Numbered from the stretch's first letter, positions 27,701-35,518 are shown. The stretch: DNA of 35,627 nucleotides from Citrifermentans bremense R1 (GCF_000426865.1 NZ_AUGE01000034.1:1-35627); one strand, 5' to 3'. A program made the numbers and translations. Notes: a model not told the origin generated them from the sequence alone.

Positions 27701-28248
27701 AGCGCTTCTCCTTCCTTTCCAGCCAAAAGGACGATCTGGAAGAGTCGATGAACGCCCTGCAGAAGGCTATCCAGCGCATCAACCGCACCACGCGCAAACG
27801 CTTCCTCGAAACCTTCCAGATGGTGAACGAGAAGTTCCAAACCATCTTCCCGAGGCTTTTTTGCGGCGGCCACGCAGAGCTGCGCCTGACCGACGAGGAG
27901 GACCTGCTCAATACGGGGCTCGACATCGTGGTCCAGCCTCCGGGCAAGAAGCTGCAGAACGTGTCGCTTCTCTCCGGCGGCGAAAAGGCGCTCACCGCCG
28001 TCGCGCTGATCTTCTCCATCTTCCTGATCAAGCCCTCGCCCTTCTGTCTGCTGGACGAGGTCGACGCGCCGCTGGACGATGCCAACATCGGCAGGTTCAA
28101 CGACATGGTGCGCGAGATGAGCGCCAACTCGCAGTTCATCATCATCACGCACAACCGCGCCACCATGGCAGTAGCCGATACCCTCTACGGGGTCACCATG
28201 GAGGAGCCAGGCGTCTCGAAGCTGGTATCGGTACGGCTCAACCGCTAG
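24718..28248 (+). CDS. smc: Chromosome segregation ATPase SMC
   Basis: SMC (1176 residues) condenses and aligns chromosome arms with ScpA and ScpB. The N-terminal head has the P-loop GPNGCGKS (31-38) after MKIKRLEIHGFKSF. Long coiled coils rich in Glu, Arg and Leu flank a hinge at about residues 505-665, with glycines in GGGILNGGS near 650. The C-terminal head has the ABC signature LLSGGEK (1084-1090) and Walker B Asp1113-Glu1114 (CLLDEVDAPLDD). ATG 24718 lacks a visible ribosome-binding site but gives the exact family N-terminus. It is followed by a Roadblock protein and ftsY; smc next to ftsY is a common arrangement in bacteria. Confidence 0.97.
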   Translation: MKIKRLEIHGFKSFQDKAVLDFNQPITGVVGPNGCGKSNVVDAIRWVMGEQSAKNLRGKSMEDIIFGGTEFRKPLGMAEVSLFFSTEDGRVPAKYLNFSEIQVTRRLYRDGDSDYLLNKTPCRLLDIAELFMDTGIGAKAYSIIEQGKIGMILHAKPEERRFLIEEAAGVTKFKARKVVAMKKMEATRQNLLRLGDIISEIKRQMNGLQRQAKKAERFREIRLELKEIELLFAAKGYGSVQKERQGLEREIAELESKLVDITARLNEAELSIEGKRITLLETERALTAAQEEIFRWKSELQGGENKLEFQRRELANQERHGARFEEELQGLRDQLAASERELVSLETQQASFLEEHARESEALEHREALLEEMAASEAGVTRELDEARRAMFAALSEGAQANNQHAAAVKRLASVDERLQASKRERVLLGERLFESNGKVDALKAEREQLAREKELLDAELTLAGSREAELKQAQEAGDKLLQQLRDQLSSASSRLKSLQELEAQFAGYGQGVKNLLLADSFKGASLTMLADAIEVEEEFEVALESVLGERLQYLLCRSPDLALDAVRHLKGNSGGRCSFITAPPWHHPGATPSGAAPLWERVTVPAKHAQLVEPLLSGAYLARDLAHALELAASFPHATFVTVDGDLAHGGGILNGGSAEPAQQGIIHKKREIKGLGADVERLTREVQQLTTARETRRVEIAEAEAHRVELRQSLHRLEIRVLNAEKDLQSAQAECRRLEENAAVREMEEEQLSEEQDLVAKEISQAENRRGEAEERKLALEKNVEALQGRLEGSRFEMEEAREMVTSLKVRVAALKEKGESTQRAYKRVEALCADLASRIASRGNELEGSGAERTRLIDAIAAGEEALRDIVKQQLRSEQALLLVKERYETEAATVQEEELRLKGTRSEASLLRDQLNAKSLRLTEVSMRLSHLEETLREKHRMEIADALLNYSKVEWDEEERAVRQAELQKAINEMGEVNLMAIEEFKEMEERFSFLSSQKDDLEESMNALQKAIQRINRTTRKRFLETFQMVNEKFQTIFPRLFCGGHAELRLTDEEDLLNTGLDIVVQPPGKKLQNVSLLSGGEKALTAVALIFSIFLIKPSPFCLLDEVDAPLDDANIGRFNDMVREMSANSQFIIITHNRATMAVADTLYGVTMEEPGVSKLVSVRLNR

Positions 28249-28306
28249 CTGCCCCTTGATAGGGCGCCCCGGGCTTACCGCATCTCACTTAACCTAGGAG
28301 CTTGAC

Positions 28307-28666
28307 GTGCCGTTCAAGAAACTGTTGACTTCACTGGTCGAGGCTGTGCCGGGTGCTAGTGGGGCTATCCTTGCGGATTGGGAAGGGGAGGCCGTGGAGC
28401 AGCACACCCATGGCGACGCTTTCGAGATCAAGGTGGCTGCCGCGCACTGGGGCATCTTGCTGTCTCATTTCAAGGGGCTGCACCACAAGTACGAGACCGG
28501 GCCGGTGCAGCAAAGCGTGATAACGACGGACCAGCAGCACGTGATCGTCGGGGCGGTGGGCGAGGATTACGCCCTGGTCATGACCATGAACAGAAACGCA
28601 CTGCCGCTCTTGGCGCTCAACAAGTTCCGGGAGACCGCGGCGCTTTTGCATAAGGAGATCTATTGA
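28307..28666 (+). CDS. Roadblock/LC7 domain protein
   Basis: This 119-residue protein starts MPFKKLLTSLVEAVPGASGAILADWEGEAVE. That helix followed by the GA-x-x-A-D-W-E-G-E-x-V strand is the Roadblock/LC7 pattern. Later strands (HVIVGAVGEDYALVMTMN) and a last helix complete the fold. Such proteins dimerise and often act with small GTPases (for example MglB with MglA). GTG 28307 has AGGAG (28296-28300) at 6 nt. Its TGA overlaps the ftsY ATG by one base, so it is coupled to a GTPase of the SRP family rather than a Ras-like one. Its role here is not known; the domain call is fairly sure. Confidence 0.8.
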   Translation: MPFKKLLTSLVEAVPGASGAILADWEGEAVEQHTHGDAFEIKVAAAHWGILLSHFKGLHHKYETGPVQQSVITTDQQHVIVGAVGEDYALVMTMNRNALPLLALNKFRETAALLHKEIY

Positions 28667-29895
28667 TGGCCGAGGAAAACAGGGGCTTTTTCAAGGGACT
28701 GCTGAAGAAACTCGGTGTGGGGGGCGCAGAGGAACCCGCTCCCGCTGAGGATGAAGCGAAGCAGGAAGGCGGGTCCGGCCAGGCGTCGACGGCTGCGGAG
28801 GAGCAGGCCCCGGTACAGCCGCCGCAGCAGGAGCAGGCAGCACCGGTTGCGCCGCCCGAGTCCCCCGCACCTGCGGAGCCTGCACGCTCTTCCTGGGGCG
28901 AGCCCTATGCGCCGGCGCCGCGCGCTGCGTGGCATGAACCTGCCGTCGCGGTGCCGCCTCCCTCCGAGCCCGAGGCCGCCAAGCCCAGCTTCTTCGAGCG
29001 CCTGAAAAAAAGCCTGAGCAAGACCCACGAGAGCATCGTCGGCCGAATGGACACGCTGCTTTTAGGCAAGAAGCAGATCGATACGGACACCCTCGAGGAG
29101 CTCGAGGAGATCCTGATTACGGCCGACCTAGGGGTGAAGACCACCGTGGACCTGATCCGGACCCTGGAGCAGCGGCTCAAGAGGGACGAACTGCAGGACG
29201 GGGAGGCTCTGAAGATGGCGCTGAAGGAGGAAATCCAGCTGCGCCTGATGGCTCATGCCGCGCCCCTTGTGGTGACCGACAAGAAGCCGTTCGTGATCCT
29301 GGTGATAGGGGTGAACGGCGTCGGCAAGACCACGACCATCGGAAAGCTCGCTGCCCGCTACGCTGGGGAGGGGAAGAAGGTTCTTCTGGCCGCAGCTGAC
29401 ACTTTCCGTGCCGCTGCTGCCGAACAGCTTGAACTGTGGTCGCAGCGCGTCGGGGCCGACATCGTGCGCCACAAGGAGGGGGCGGATCCCTCCGCCGTCG
29501 TCTTCGACGCCTGCAAGGCTGCCGTCGCGCGCGGCACCGATGTCCTCATCATCGACACGGCGGGAAGGATGCACACCAAGGTGAACCTCATGGAGGAAAT
29601 GAAGAAGATCCGCCGCGTGCTCACCCGCGAGATCCCCGACGCCCCGCACGAGACGCTTTTGGTGCTGGACGCGGCCACAGGCCAGAACGCTCTGTCCCAG
29701 GCGAAGCTTTTCAAGGAGGCAGCTTTCGTCTCCGGCGTGGTTCTCACCAAGCTAGACGGCAGCGCCAAGGGTGGGGTTGTGGTAGCGGTGAGTAATGAGT
29801 ACGCGCTTCCGGTTCGATTCATTGGCGTGGGGGAGTCGGTTGAGGACCTCCGGGAGTTCGATCCGGCCCAGTTCGTGGAGGCTCTTTTCCAATAA
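28666..29895 (+). CDS. ftsY: Signal recognition particle receptor FtsY
   Basis: FtsY is the membrane-bound SRP receptor GTPase for co-translational targeting. In its 409 residues, residues 7-17 (GFFKGLLKKLG) form a short amphipathic helix suited to membrane contact. About 20-105 are an acidic, Pro/Ala/Gln-rich linker, about 107-195 the N domain and the rest the G domain. The G domain has GVNGVGKTT (215-223), DTAGR (298-302 region) and TKLDGSAKGG (361-370). ATG 28666 is preferred over TTG 28663 because AAGGAG (28652-28657) is 8 nt from it. It overlaps the stop of the Roadblock gene by one base. Confidence 0.96.
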   Translation: MAEENRGFFKGLLKKLGVGGAEEPAPAEDEAKQEGGSGQASTAAEEQAPVQPPQQEQAAPVAPPESPAPAEPARSSWGEPYAPAPRAAWHEPAVAVPPPSEPEAAKPSFFERLKKSLSKTHESIVGRMDTLLLGKKQIDTDTLEELEEILITADLGVKTTVDLIRTLEQRLKRDELQDGEALKMALKEEIQLRLMAHAAPLVVTDKKPFVILVIGVNGVGKTTTIGKLAARYAGEGKKVLLAAADTFRAAAAEQLELWSQRVGADIVRHKEGADPSAVVFDACKAAVARGTDVLIIDTAGRMHTKVNLMEEMKKIRRVLTREIPDAPHETLLVLDAATGQNALSQAKLFKEAAFVSGVVLTKLDGSAKGGVVVAVSNEYALPVRFIGVGESVEDLREFDPAQFVEALFQ

Positions 29896-29900
29896 TTGCC

Positions 29901-29929
29901 TTGACTTTTGAGTACTTATTGCATAAGAT
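29901..29929 (+). promoter_or_regulatory. Sigma-70 promoter of zapB-zapA
   Basis: TTGACT (29901-29906), 17 nt, TAAGAT (29924-29929) make a good promoter; the start would be near 29936. An 8-bp inverted repeat, TTATTGCA (29916-29923) and TGCAATAA (29944-29951), brackets the -10 and start region and may be an operator. Confidence 0.7.
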
Positions 29930-29950
29930 TTCGCCGCAAAAGGTGCAATA

Positions 29951-30127
29951 ATGAGTAACGACTTGTTTAATGAGCTGGAGGGCCGGGTAGTTTCTCTAAT
30001 GAATGTCGTCGCCGAGCTGAAACTCGAAAACGTCAGGTTGAAAGAGGAGAACGTCAGGCTTTGCGCAGAGCGGGCGGGATTCAAATCCCGAATTGATTCC
30101 ATTCTCAAGAAGTTGGAAGGGGTCTGA
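29951..30127 (+). CDS. zapB: Cell division protein ZapB-like coiled coil
   Basis: A 58-residue protein, predicted almost wholly coiled coil. It begins MSNDLFNELEGRVVSLMNVV and shows heptad-like Leu/Val/Asn spacing in ELKLENVRLKEENVRLCAE. ZapB binds ZapA and stabilises the FtsZ ring. The direct adjacency to zapA (4 nt before its start) supports the name, since such short coiled coils are hard to assign by sequence alone. AAAAGGTG lies 7 nt before ATG 29951. Confidence 0.8.
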   Translation: MSNDLFNELEGRVVSLMNVVAELKLENVRLKEENVRLCAERAGFKSRIDSILKKLEGV

Positions 30128-30131
30128 CAGC

Positions 30132-30413
30132 TTGATCTCGACACACAGCATAAGGGTTCTGGGGAGGGATCTCCAGGTAAAGAGCGTTTCGTCCCCCGAG
30201 CATGTGGCGCAGGTCGAGGCCCTAGTTAATGAAAAATTAGCTGAAGCGGAAGCCGCAATAAGTGGCGGCGACACCCAGGTGGTCGTGATCCTGGCCTTGA
30301 TGAACCTGGCTGAGGGCTTGTTGGGCGCTCAGAAAGAGTTGGCTGAAGAGCGACATAACTGCAGTGAGCGGATCGCCGGGCTCATCGGACGTTTGGACCG
30401 GCAGCAGGTTTAG
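30132..30413 (+). CDS. zapA: Cell division protein ZapA
   Basis: ZapA bundles FtsZ filaments at mid-cell. The 93-residue protein has the N-terminal strand SIRVLGRDLQVKSVSSPEHV, then ALVNEKLAEAE and a C-terminal coiled coil, as in the family. The start is TTG 30132, 4 nt after zapB, with GAAGGGG about 9 nt upstream; no ATG precedes the conserved part. Downstream come 6S RNA and fau, the same zapA-ssrS-fau order as in gammaproteobacteria. Confidence 0.88.
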   Translation: MISTHSIRVLGRDLQVKSVSSPEHVAQVEALVNEKLAEAEAAISGGDTQVVVILALMNLAEGLLGAQKELAEERHNCSERIAGLIGRLDRQQV

Positions 30414-30487
30414 AGTTTCAGGTCTCTTGCGGGAGATTCAACATATAGCAGATCGGTTGTACGGTTGCACGGCTTTGCCAGAACCTG

Positions 30488-30518
30488 CGCGGGGTCCCAT
30501 TTTCCCTGCCCCGTGTTT
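30488..30518 (+). terminator. Candidate terminator between zapA and 6S RNA
   Basis: An eight-pair stem with two G-T wobbles (30488-30495 with 30508-30515) is built around CGGGG/CCCCG, followed by TTTGTTG. The T-run is interrupted, so efficiency is uncertain. Confidence 0.4.
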
Positions 30519-30529
30519 GTTGATAGTAG

Positions 30530-30683
30530 CCTAAAGACGTTTAGCAGCATGTCCTGAGGTTAATGGCTGCATTATATACAAGTTCAATGGCGCCTCACTT
30601 GAACGCGGCCCTTTCTATCGTACCTGTCAACGCAGCACTCGTTACACCATCCGCGTCCCTCACCAAGAGTACCTGTCTTTAGG
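30530..30683 (+). ncRNA. ssrS: 6S RNA
   Basis: 6S RNA mimics an open promoter and binds the housekeeping RNA polymerase in stationary phase. CCTAAAGAC (30530-30538) pairs perfectly with GTCTTTAGG (30675-30683) as the closing stem. CTTG plus ACGCGG (30598-30608) pair with CCGCGT plus CAAG (30651-30667) in the upper arm. Segments resemble conserved parts of E. coli 6S: CCTGAG near 30552, ACAAG...TGGCGCC near 30579-30594, and GTTACA near 30641. The location between zapA and fau matches the known ssrS site. The ends are estimates from the closing stem. Confidence 0.8.
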
Positions 30684-30710
30684 ACGGCCCCTGCCGTCTG
30701 CCTTTCTGCA
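30682..30710 (+). terminator. Hairpin just after 6S RNA
   Basis: GACGGC (30683-30688) pairs with GCCGTC (30693-30698) around a CCCT loop, followed by TGCCTTTCTG. The T-content is modest. It may help define the 6S 3' end while allowing read-through into fau. Confidence 0.45.
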
Positions 30711-30730
30711 CCTGTCACGGATAAGAAAAG

Positions 30731-31306
30731 ATGCCCAAACGCAGCCTTAGAGCCGCGACCCTCGCCCGCAGACGGGAGTTGACGCGGCAGCAGGTGGCGA
30801 GCCTGAGCTTCGCCTTGCACCAGCGCTTCTTTGGACTCCCGGAGTTCCAATCCGCCAAGGTGCTGGCGCTTTATGCTCCCATCCATCATGAGGTTGAGAC
30901 TGACGCCGTTGCCATGGCGGCACTTAACTCCGGGAAGACGCTGCTTTACCCGGCTGTCGTCGGCAACGATCTGGAGTTTCGCAGGGTCTGCGGGCTGGAC
31001 CGGTTGGTTCCCGGCAAGTTCGGGATCCTGGAGCCACAGGGAGACGCGGTCGATCCTGCCGACGCCGACCTTATCGTGGTCCCCGGTGTCGCCTTCGACC
31101 TCTGCGGCAGGCGGATCGGCTATGGCAAGGGGTATTACGACCGGTCGCTGCATCGTTTGGAAAGAAGCGGCAGGCTCGCGGCATTTTGTTACGATTTTCA
31201 GCTGGTTGAAGAGATAGCCGGCGAATCGCACGATGTGACGATGGACTTGATCGTCACCGAGCTTCGGGTGGTTCGCGTTAATAAAAATATATGTGAGGGG
31301 GAATAA
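30731..31306 (+). CDS. fau: 5-formyltetrahydrofolate cyclo-ligase
   Basis: This enzyme (YgfA/MTHFS, 191 residues) converts 5-formyl-THF to 5,10-methenyl-THF with ATP. The conserved C-terminal motif [22 protein letters not shown] contains the nucleotide-binding GYGKGYYD. The N-terminus is basic ([17 protein letters not shown]), as in the family. The ribosome-binding region is weak (AAGAAAAG). The gene follows 6S RNA and is followed 2 nt later by rny, so read-through from the zapB promoter or 6S is likely. Confidence 0.92.
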   Translation: MPKRSLRAATLARRRELTRQQVASLSFALHQRFFGLPEFQSAKVLALYAPIHHEVETDAVAMAALNSGKTLLYPAVVGNDLEFRRVCGLDRLVPGKFGILEPQGDAVDPADADLIVVPGVAFDLCGRRIGYGKGYYDRSLHRLERSGRLAAFCYDFQLVEEIAGESHDVTMDLIVTELRVVRVNKNICEGE

Positions 31307-31308
31307 CA

Positions 31309-32910
31309 GTGAGTATTGACATTACGATAACCATAATCCTCGTGCTCGTGGCGGCCGGTATCGGTTACGCGATAGGGAACGTGCTGCGCAAAAAACTCTC
31401 CAACTCCCTGGTGACCGACGCCGAGACGCTGGCCGCCAAGATGATCGAGGACGCCAAGCGCCAGACTGAAGTTATGGCCATGGAGGCCGCCGTTCAGGCA
31501 AAAGACGCGGTGTACCAGGCAAAAGAAGAGCTGGAGAAACAGTTCGAACAGGAGACACGCGAAAAACGCCGGGATCTTCAGGCTCTGGAGAAGAGGCTGC
31601 AGCAAAAAGAAGAAAATCTCGACAAGAAGACCAACCTTTTTGACCAGCGTGACGCGGATTTCCTGAAACGGGAGCAGGCGCTGGCCGTTCGCGAGCAGTC
31701 CCTGGTCACCAAAGAGCAGACGCTCGGGCAGAAGGAGGAAAAGCTCGACGCACTGGTCGGCGAGCAGAAGGCGAAGCTAGAGCAGATCGCCGGCATGACC
31801 TCCGCCGAAGCGAAGAAGTTCCTCATGGACTCCATGGAGGACGAGGCAAAACTCGACGTCGCCAAGCTGATCAAGGCGATGGAAGAAGAAGCAAGAGAGA
31901 CCGCGGACAAGAAGGCGAAGGAGATTCTGGCCCTAGCCATGCAGCGCTACGCGGGCGAGTACGTCGCCGAGCGGAGCGTCTCCGTCGTGACCCTTCCCTC
32001 CGACGAAATGAAGGGGCGCATCATCGGCCGCGAAGGCCGCAACATCAGGGCGCTTGAAGCGGCCACCGGTATCGATCTCATCATCGACGATACCCCTGAA
32101 GCGGTCATCCTTTCCGGGTTCAATCCGGTAAGAAGGGAAGTCGCCAAGCTGTCGCTGCAGAAGCTGATCGCCGACGGCAGGATCCATCCGGGACGCATCG
32201 AAGAGGTCGTTGCCAAGTCTCAGGAAGAAATCGAGCAGGCGATGAAGGAGGCAGGCGAACAGGCTGCCTTCGACCTGGGCGTGCACGGCATTCACCCCGA
32301 GATCCTCAAGCTGATCGGCAGGCTCAAGTACCGCACCTCCTACAGCCAGAACGTCTACCAGCACTCGCTGGAAGTAGCCTTCCTTTGCGGCATCATGGCC
32401 GCCGAACTCGGCATCAACGTGAAGCAGGCCAAGAGGGCCGGCCTTCTGCACGACCTCGGCAAGGCCGTCGACCACGAGATCGAAGGCTCCCACGCCGTCA
32501 TCGGCGCTGACATCGCCAAAAAGTACGGCGAGTCCCCGAAGATCGTGCACGCCATCATGGCGCACCACGAGGACGAGAAGCCGGCGACGGTGCTCGCCGT
32601 CCTGGTGCAGGCAGCCGACGCGCTTTCCGGCGCCCGCCCCGGCGCCCGCCGCGAAATGATGGAGACCTACGTGAAGCGTCTGGACGACCTGGAGAGGATC
32701 GCCACCTCGTTCGACGGCGTCCTGACCTCCTTCGCAATCCAGGCAGGCCGCGAGATCCGCGTCATGGTATCCAGCGAGCAGGTGACCGACGACCGTGCGC
32801 TGGTCTTGGCCAAGGACATCGCCAAGAAAATCGAGACCGAGATGACCTACCCGGGACAGATCAAGGTGAATGTGATCAGGGAAACCAGGGCCACCGAATA
32901 TGCCCGTTAA
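31309..32910 (+). CDS. rny: Ribonuclease Y
   Basis: RNase Y (533 residues) is a membrane-anchored endonuclease that starts mRNA decay. It has one N-terminal membrane segment (residues about 5-24, [19 protein letters not shown]) and a long Lys/Glu/Gln-rich coiled coil to about 200. A KH domain follows with [10 protein letters not shown] (236-245). An HD domain has His381-Asp382 in [17 protein letters not shown] and further [10 protein letters not shown]. The start GTG 31309 has GAGGGGG upstream. It overlaps the next gene by 11 nt. Confidence 0.96.
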   Translation: MSIDITITIILVLVAAGIGYAIGNVLRKKLSNSLVTDAETLAAKMIEDAKRQTEVMAMEAAVQAKDAVYQAKEELEKQFEQETREKRRDLQALEKRLQQKEENLDKKTNLFDQRDADFLKREQALAVREQSLVTKEQTLGQKEEKLDALVGEQKAKLEQIAGMTSAEAKKFLMDSMEDEAKLDVAKLIKAMEEEARETADKKAKEILALAMQRYAGEYVAERSVSVVTLPSDEMKGRIIGREGRNIRALEAATGIDLIIDDTPEAVILSGFNPVRREVAKLSLQKLIADGRIHPGRIEEVVAKSQEEIEQAMKEAGEQAAFDLGVHGIHPEILKLIGRLKYRTSYSQNVYQHSLEVAFLCGIMAAELGINVKQAKRAGLLHDLGKAVDHEIEGSHAVIGADIAKKYGESPKIVHAIMAHHEDEKPATVLAVLVQAADALSGARPGARREMMETYVKRLDDLERIATSFDGVLTSFAIQAGREIRVMVSSEQVTDDRALVLAKDIAKKIETEMTYPGQIKVNVIRETRATEYAR

Positions 32911-33688
32911 GCTTCTCTTCATCGGTGACGTCATCGGGAAGCCGGGGCGCGAGGCCCTTTCCCGTGAGTTGCACCGGATCGTGGACCGCCACATGGTCGA
33001 CCTGGTCATTGCCAACGGCGAGAACGCGGCAGGCGGGTTCGGCCTGACCGAGGAAACCGCTCAGGACATGTTCAAGTGCGGCGTCCAGATGATCACCTCC
33101 GGCAACCACATCTGGGACAAGAAGGACGCGCTCGAGTACATCAAGAGGGAAGAGCGGATCGTGCGCCCCGCCAACTATCCGGAGGGGACCCCCGGCCGTG
33201 GTACCACCATAGTCAAGACCCCGGGCGGAGTGAAGGTCGGCATCCTGAACCTGGAAGGCCGCGTCTTCATGAACAACCTCGACTGTCCCTTCCGCTGCGC
33301 CGATCGCGAGATAGCGAAGCTGAAGGAGGAGACGCCTGTCATTCTGGTTGATTTTCACGCCGAAGCGACCAGCGAGAAGGTTTCCCTTGGCTGGTACCTC
33401 GACGGTCGCGTCTCAGCCGTTATCGGCACCCACACCCATGTGCAGACCGCGGACGAGCGCATCCTTACCGCCGGAACCGCCTACATGACAGACGCCGGCA
33501 TGACCGGTGCGTTCGATTCGGTAATAGGCGTGAAGAAGGAAGAGGCCATCCTTAAATTCGTGAGCCAGCGTCCGTCGAAATTCGAGGTGGCGAAAAAGGA
33601 TATACGCATCAACGCGGTCGCCATCGAAATAGACGAGAAGACCGGCCTGGCCTTGGGTATCGAGAGAATCAACATCGCCTGCGGGTAG
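32900..33688 (+). CDS. ymdB: YmdB-type metallophosphoesterase (TIGR00282 family)
   Basis: The 262-residue protein is a calcineurin-like phosphoesterase. Metal-ligand motifs are Asp10 ([10 protein letters not shown]), Glu41/Asn42 (NGENAAGG), Asn69-His70 (SGNHIWD), [10 protein letters not shown] and [11 protein letters not shown]. In Bacillus the family (YmdB) acts on 2',3'-cyclic AMP and is encoded next to rny, as here. The ATG lies in the last codons of rny, an 11-nt overlap that suggests coupling and a shared role in RNA turnover. Confidence 0.92.
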   Translation: MPVKLLFIGDVIGKPGREALSRELHRIVDRHMVDLVIANGENAAGGFGLTEETAQDMFKCGVQMITSGNHIWDKKDALEYIKREERIVRPANYPEGTPGRGTTIVKTPGGVKVGILNLEGRVFMNNLDCPFRCADREIAKLKEETPVILVDFHAEATSEKVSLGWYLDGRVSAVIGTHTHVQTADERILTAGTAYMTDAGMTGAFDSVIGVKKEEAILKFVSQRPSKFEVAKKDIRINAVAIEIDEKTGLALGIERINIACG

Positions 33689-33726
33689 ACGCATCAATCC
33701 CTCCCTTGAATACGCGGCTAACGCGT

Positions 33727-33761
33727 CCCCTCGCCCGGCGGGAGAGGGACAGGGTGAGGGC
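33727..33761 (+). repeat. Interspersed CCCTCGCCC..GGGTGAGGG repeat, copy C
   Basis: CCCCTCGCCCGGCGGGAGAG and the following GGGACAGGGTGAGGGC match copy A near asd in sequence and orientation. It sits in the ymdB-tyrS spacer, 30 nt before the tyrS start. Only one arm is present here. Confidence 0.7.
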
Positions 33762-33790
33762 ATTTTTGAAATAAATCTGGAGGGAAAGTG

Positions 33791-35002
33791 ATGACCGTTG
33801 CAGAGCAGATGGAAATAATCAAGAGGGGCGCCGTAGAGATTCTGGTGGAGAAAGAGCTGGTTGAGAAGCTCGAGAAATCCGTCAAGACCGGCGTGCCGCT
33901 CAAGATAAAGGCCGGTTTCGACCCGACCGCGCCCGATTTGCATCTGGGGCACACCGTGCTGTTGCACAAGATGCGTCAGTTCCAGAAGCTTGGCCACGAA
34001 GTCCACTTCCTGATCGGCGACTTTACCGGCATGATCGGCGACCCCACCGGCAAGTCCGAAACCCGGAAGGTGCTGACCCGCGAGGACGTATTAAAGAACG
34101 CTGAGACCTACAAGGAGCAGGTCTTCAAGATCCTCGATCCCAAGCTCACCAAGGTTGTCTTCAACTCCGAGTGGCTCGGCAAGCTTTCCGCATCCGACAT
34201 GATCGGGCTTGCCTCCAAGTACACCGTCGCCCGGATGCTCGAGCGCGAGGATTTCAGCAACCGTTTCTCGAACCAGCTTCCCATCAGCATCCACGAGTTC
34301 ATGTACCCGCTGGTGCAGGGTTACGATTCAGTGGCTCTCAAGGCCGACGTCGAATTGGGCGGCACCGATCAAAAGTTCAACCTTCTGGTGGGGCGCGAAC
34401 TGCAAAGGGAGTGGGGGCAGGCCCCCCAGTGCGTGATCACCATGCCGCTTCTCGAAGGCCTTGACGGCGTGAACAAGATGAGCAAGTCCCTGGGGAACTA
34501 CATAGGCATCAACGAGCCCGCCGACGAGATCTACGGCAAGATCATGTCCATCTCCGACGAGCTGATGGTTCGCTACTACGAGCTTTTGAGCGACCTGACC
34601 ATAGTCGAGTTCGAGAAGCTCAAGGCCGATCTGAAGGATGGGGCAATCCATCCGATGGAGGCGAAGAAGCAGCTTGCCCGGGAAATGGTGGGCCGTTACC
34701 ACGGTGCGGAGGCTGCCACCCTTGCCGATGAAAACTTCGTCAAGCGTTTCAAGAACAACGAGACACCGGAAGACATGCCTGAGTTCACCTTGAAGGCAGA
34801 GGGGGAGAAGGTGCTTCTTTGCAAGGTGCTTGCGGAGGCGCTGTTGACCAAGTCCAACAGCGAAGGGCGTCGCTCCATCCAGGGCGGCGGCGTTAAAGTA
34901 AACGGCGATAAAGTCACCGACGAAAACCTAGAAATAGCCTGCGTTGGAGAGTACGTCATACAGGTAGGGAAGCGTCGTTTCGCCAAGGTGCGATTCGCCT
35001 AG
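33791..35002 (+). CDS. tyrS: Tyrosyl-tRNA synthetase (type 2, TyrZ-like)
   Basis: TyrRS charges tRNA-Tyr, one of whose genes lies at 7816-7900. The 403-residue enzyme has the class I motifs HLGH (51-54) and KMSKS (229-233), the tyrosine pocket segment [15 protein letters not shown] that marks the type 2 group (E. coli type 1 has GGSDQWGN), and a C-terminal S4 RNA-binding domain (about 335-403). ATG 33791 has GGAGGG (33779-33784) at 6 nt; GTG 33788 would be too close. A strong terminator follows. Confidence 0.96.
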   Translation: MTVAEQMEIIKRGAVEILVEKELVEKLEKSVKTGVPLKIKAGFDPTAPDLHLGHTVLLHKMRQFQKLGHEVHFLIGDFTGMIGDPTGKSETRKVLTREDVLKNAETYKEQVFKILDPKLTKVVFNSEWLGKLSASDMIGLASKYTVARMLEREDFSNRFSNQLPISIHEFMYPLVQGYDSVALKADVELGGTDQKFNLLVGRELQREWGQAPQCVITMPLLEGLDGVNKMSKSLGNYIGINEPADEIYGKIMSISDELMVRYYELLSDLTIVEFEKLKADLKDGAIHPMEAKKQLAREMVGRYHGAEAATLADENFVKRFKNNETPEDMPEFTLKAEGEKVLLCKVLAEALLTKSNSEGRRSIQGGGVKVNGDKVTDENLEIACVGEYVIQVGKRRFAKVRFA

Positions 35003-35027
35003 CTCTAAAAGACAATGTCAGGTGATA

Positions 35028-35061
35028 GGGGGGGGCGATGCGCAAGCATCGCCCCCCTTTT
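35028..35061 (+). terminator. Rho-independent terminator of tyrS
   Basis: A perfect 12-bp stem GGGGGGCGATGC (35030-35041) with GCATCGCCCCCC (35046-35057) around GCAA is followed by TTTT. It isolates the rRNA promoters from the upstream operon. Confidence 0.94.
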
Positions 35062-35182
35062 CTGTGTGTATATTCGCCTGTCCATGAGGTCGTCCACCCC
35101 GTTCATCTAGTCCATAAAAACCCGCCACAGCGCACCGACCGTTGCCCTTTTCCACCATTGGAAAAAACAAACAACAAACCCG
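35062..35182. other. Spacer between tyrS terminator and rRNA promoters
   Basis: No gene is seen. It contains a degenerate run of GTCCAT-like units at 35080, 35092, 35101 and 35110 (9-12 nt apart), and an A-rich stretch at 35160-35179 that may be the UP element of the first rRNA promoter. Confidence 0.4.
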
Positions 35183-35211
35183 TTGACGCGGGTGAGGGCT
35201 TTTGTTATAAC
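35183..35211 (+). promoter_or_regulatory. rRNA promoter P1
   Basis: TTGACG (35183-35188), 17 nt, TATAAC (35206-35211). An A-rich tract upstream (GGAAAAAACAAACAACAAAC) is UP-like, and the sequence after the -10 starts CACC, a C-rich discriminator of the kind found at stringently controlled promoters. Confidence 0.85.
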
Positions 35212-35265
35212 CACCATCCGCTGACGAACGCACCACTTGTTCGGCAGCGGGTCGGAAAAAAAGCA

Positions 35266-35294
35266 TTGACAGCAGAAAACGCCTTTGCTATAAA
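35266..35294 (+). promoter_or_regulatory. rRNA promoter P2
   Basis: TTGACA (35266-35271), 17 nt, TATAAA (35289-35294): the best match to consensus in the window. An A7 tract lies just upstream. Confidence 0.9.
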
Positions 35295-35451
35295 GTCTGA
35301 CTTCGCAGCACAGTTCTTTGCAACCGAATAAGCCGGAAAGAAGTTCGTTAACTGTTGATAGTCAGCAGCTTGAAGTTGAGAGCGTAAAGCTCGCAATCTC
35401 ACCGATGACTGAGACGGGGAAAGAGCTTCGAAAAAATCTGAAAAGAATTTC

Positions 35452-35480
35452 TTGACAGGTTGGTCCGGTTCGGGTAGGGT
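35452..35480 (+). promoter_or_regulatory. rRNA promoter P3
   Basis: TTGACA (35452-35457), 17 nt, TAGGGT (35475-35480). The -35 is perfect and the -10 is weaker. AT-rich sequence (CGAAAAAATCTGAAAAGAAT) precedes it and may act as an UP element. Confidence 0.75.
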
Positions 35481-35504
35481 GCTGAATCTGTCGCAAACGG
35501 CGGC

Positions 35505-35518
35505 TTGGTCTTTGAAAA
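35505..35518 (+). promoter_or_regulatory. boxA-like antitermination element in the rRNA leader
   Basis: TTGGTCTTTGAAAA resembles boxA (TGCTCTTTAACA in E. coli), where NusB-S10 load for rRNA antitermination. It lies about 90 nt before 16S, a usual place. S10 is encoded at 9540. Confidence 0.6.
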
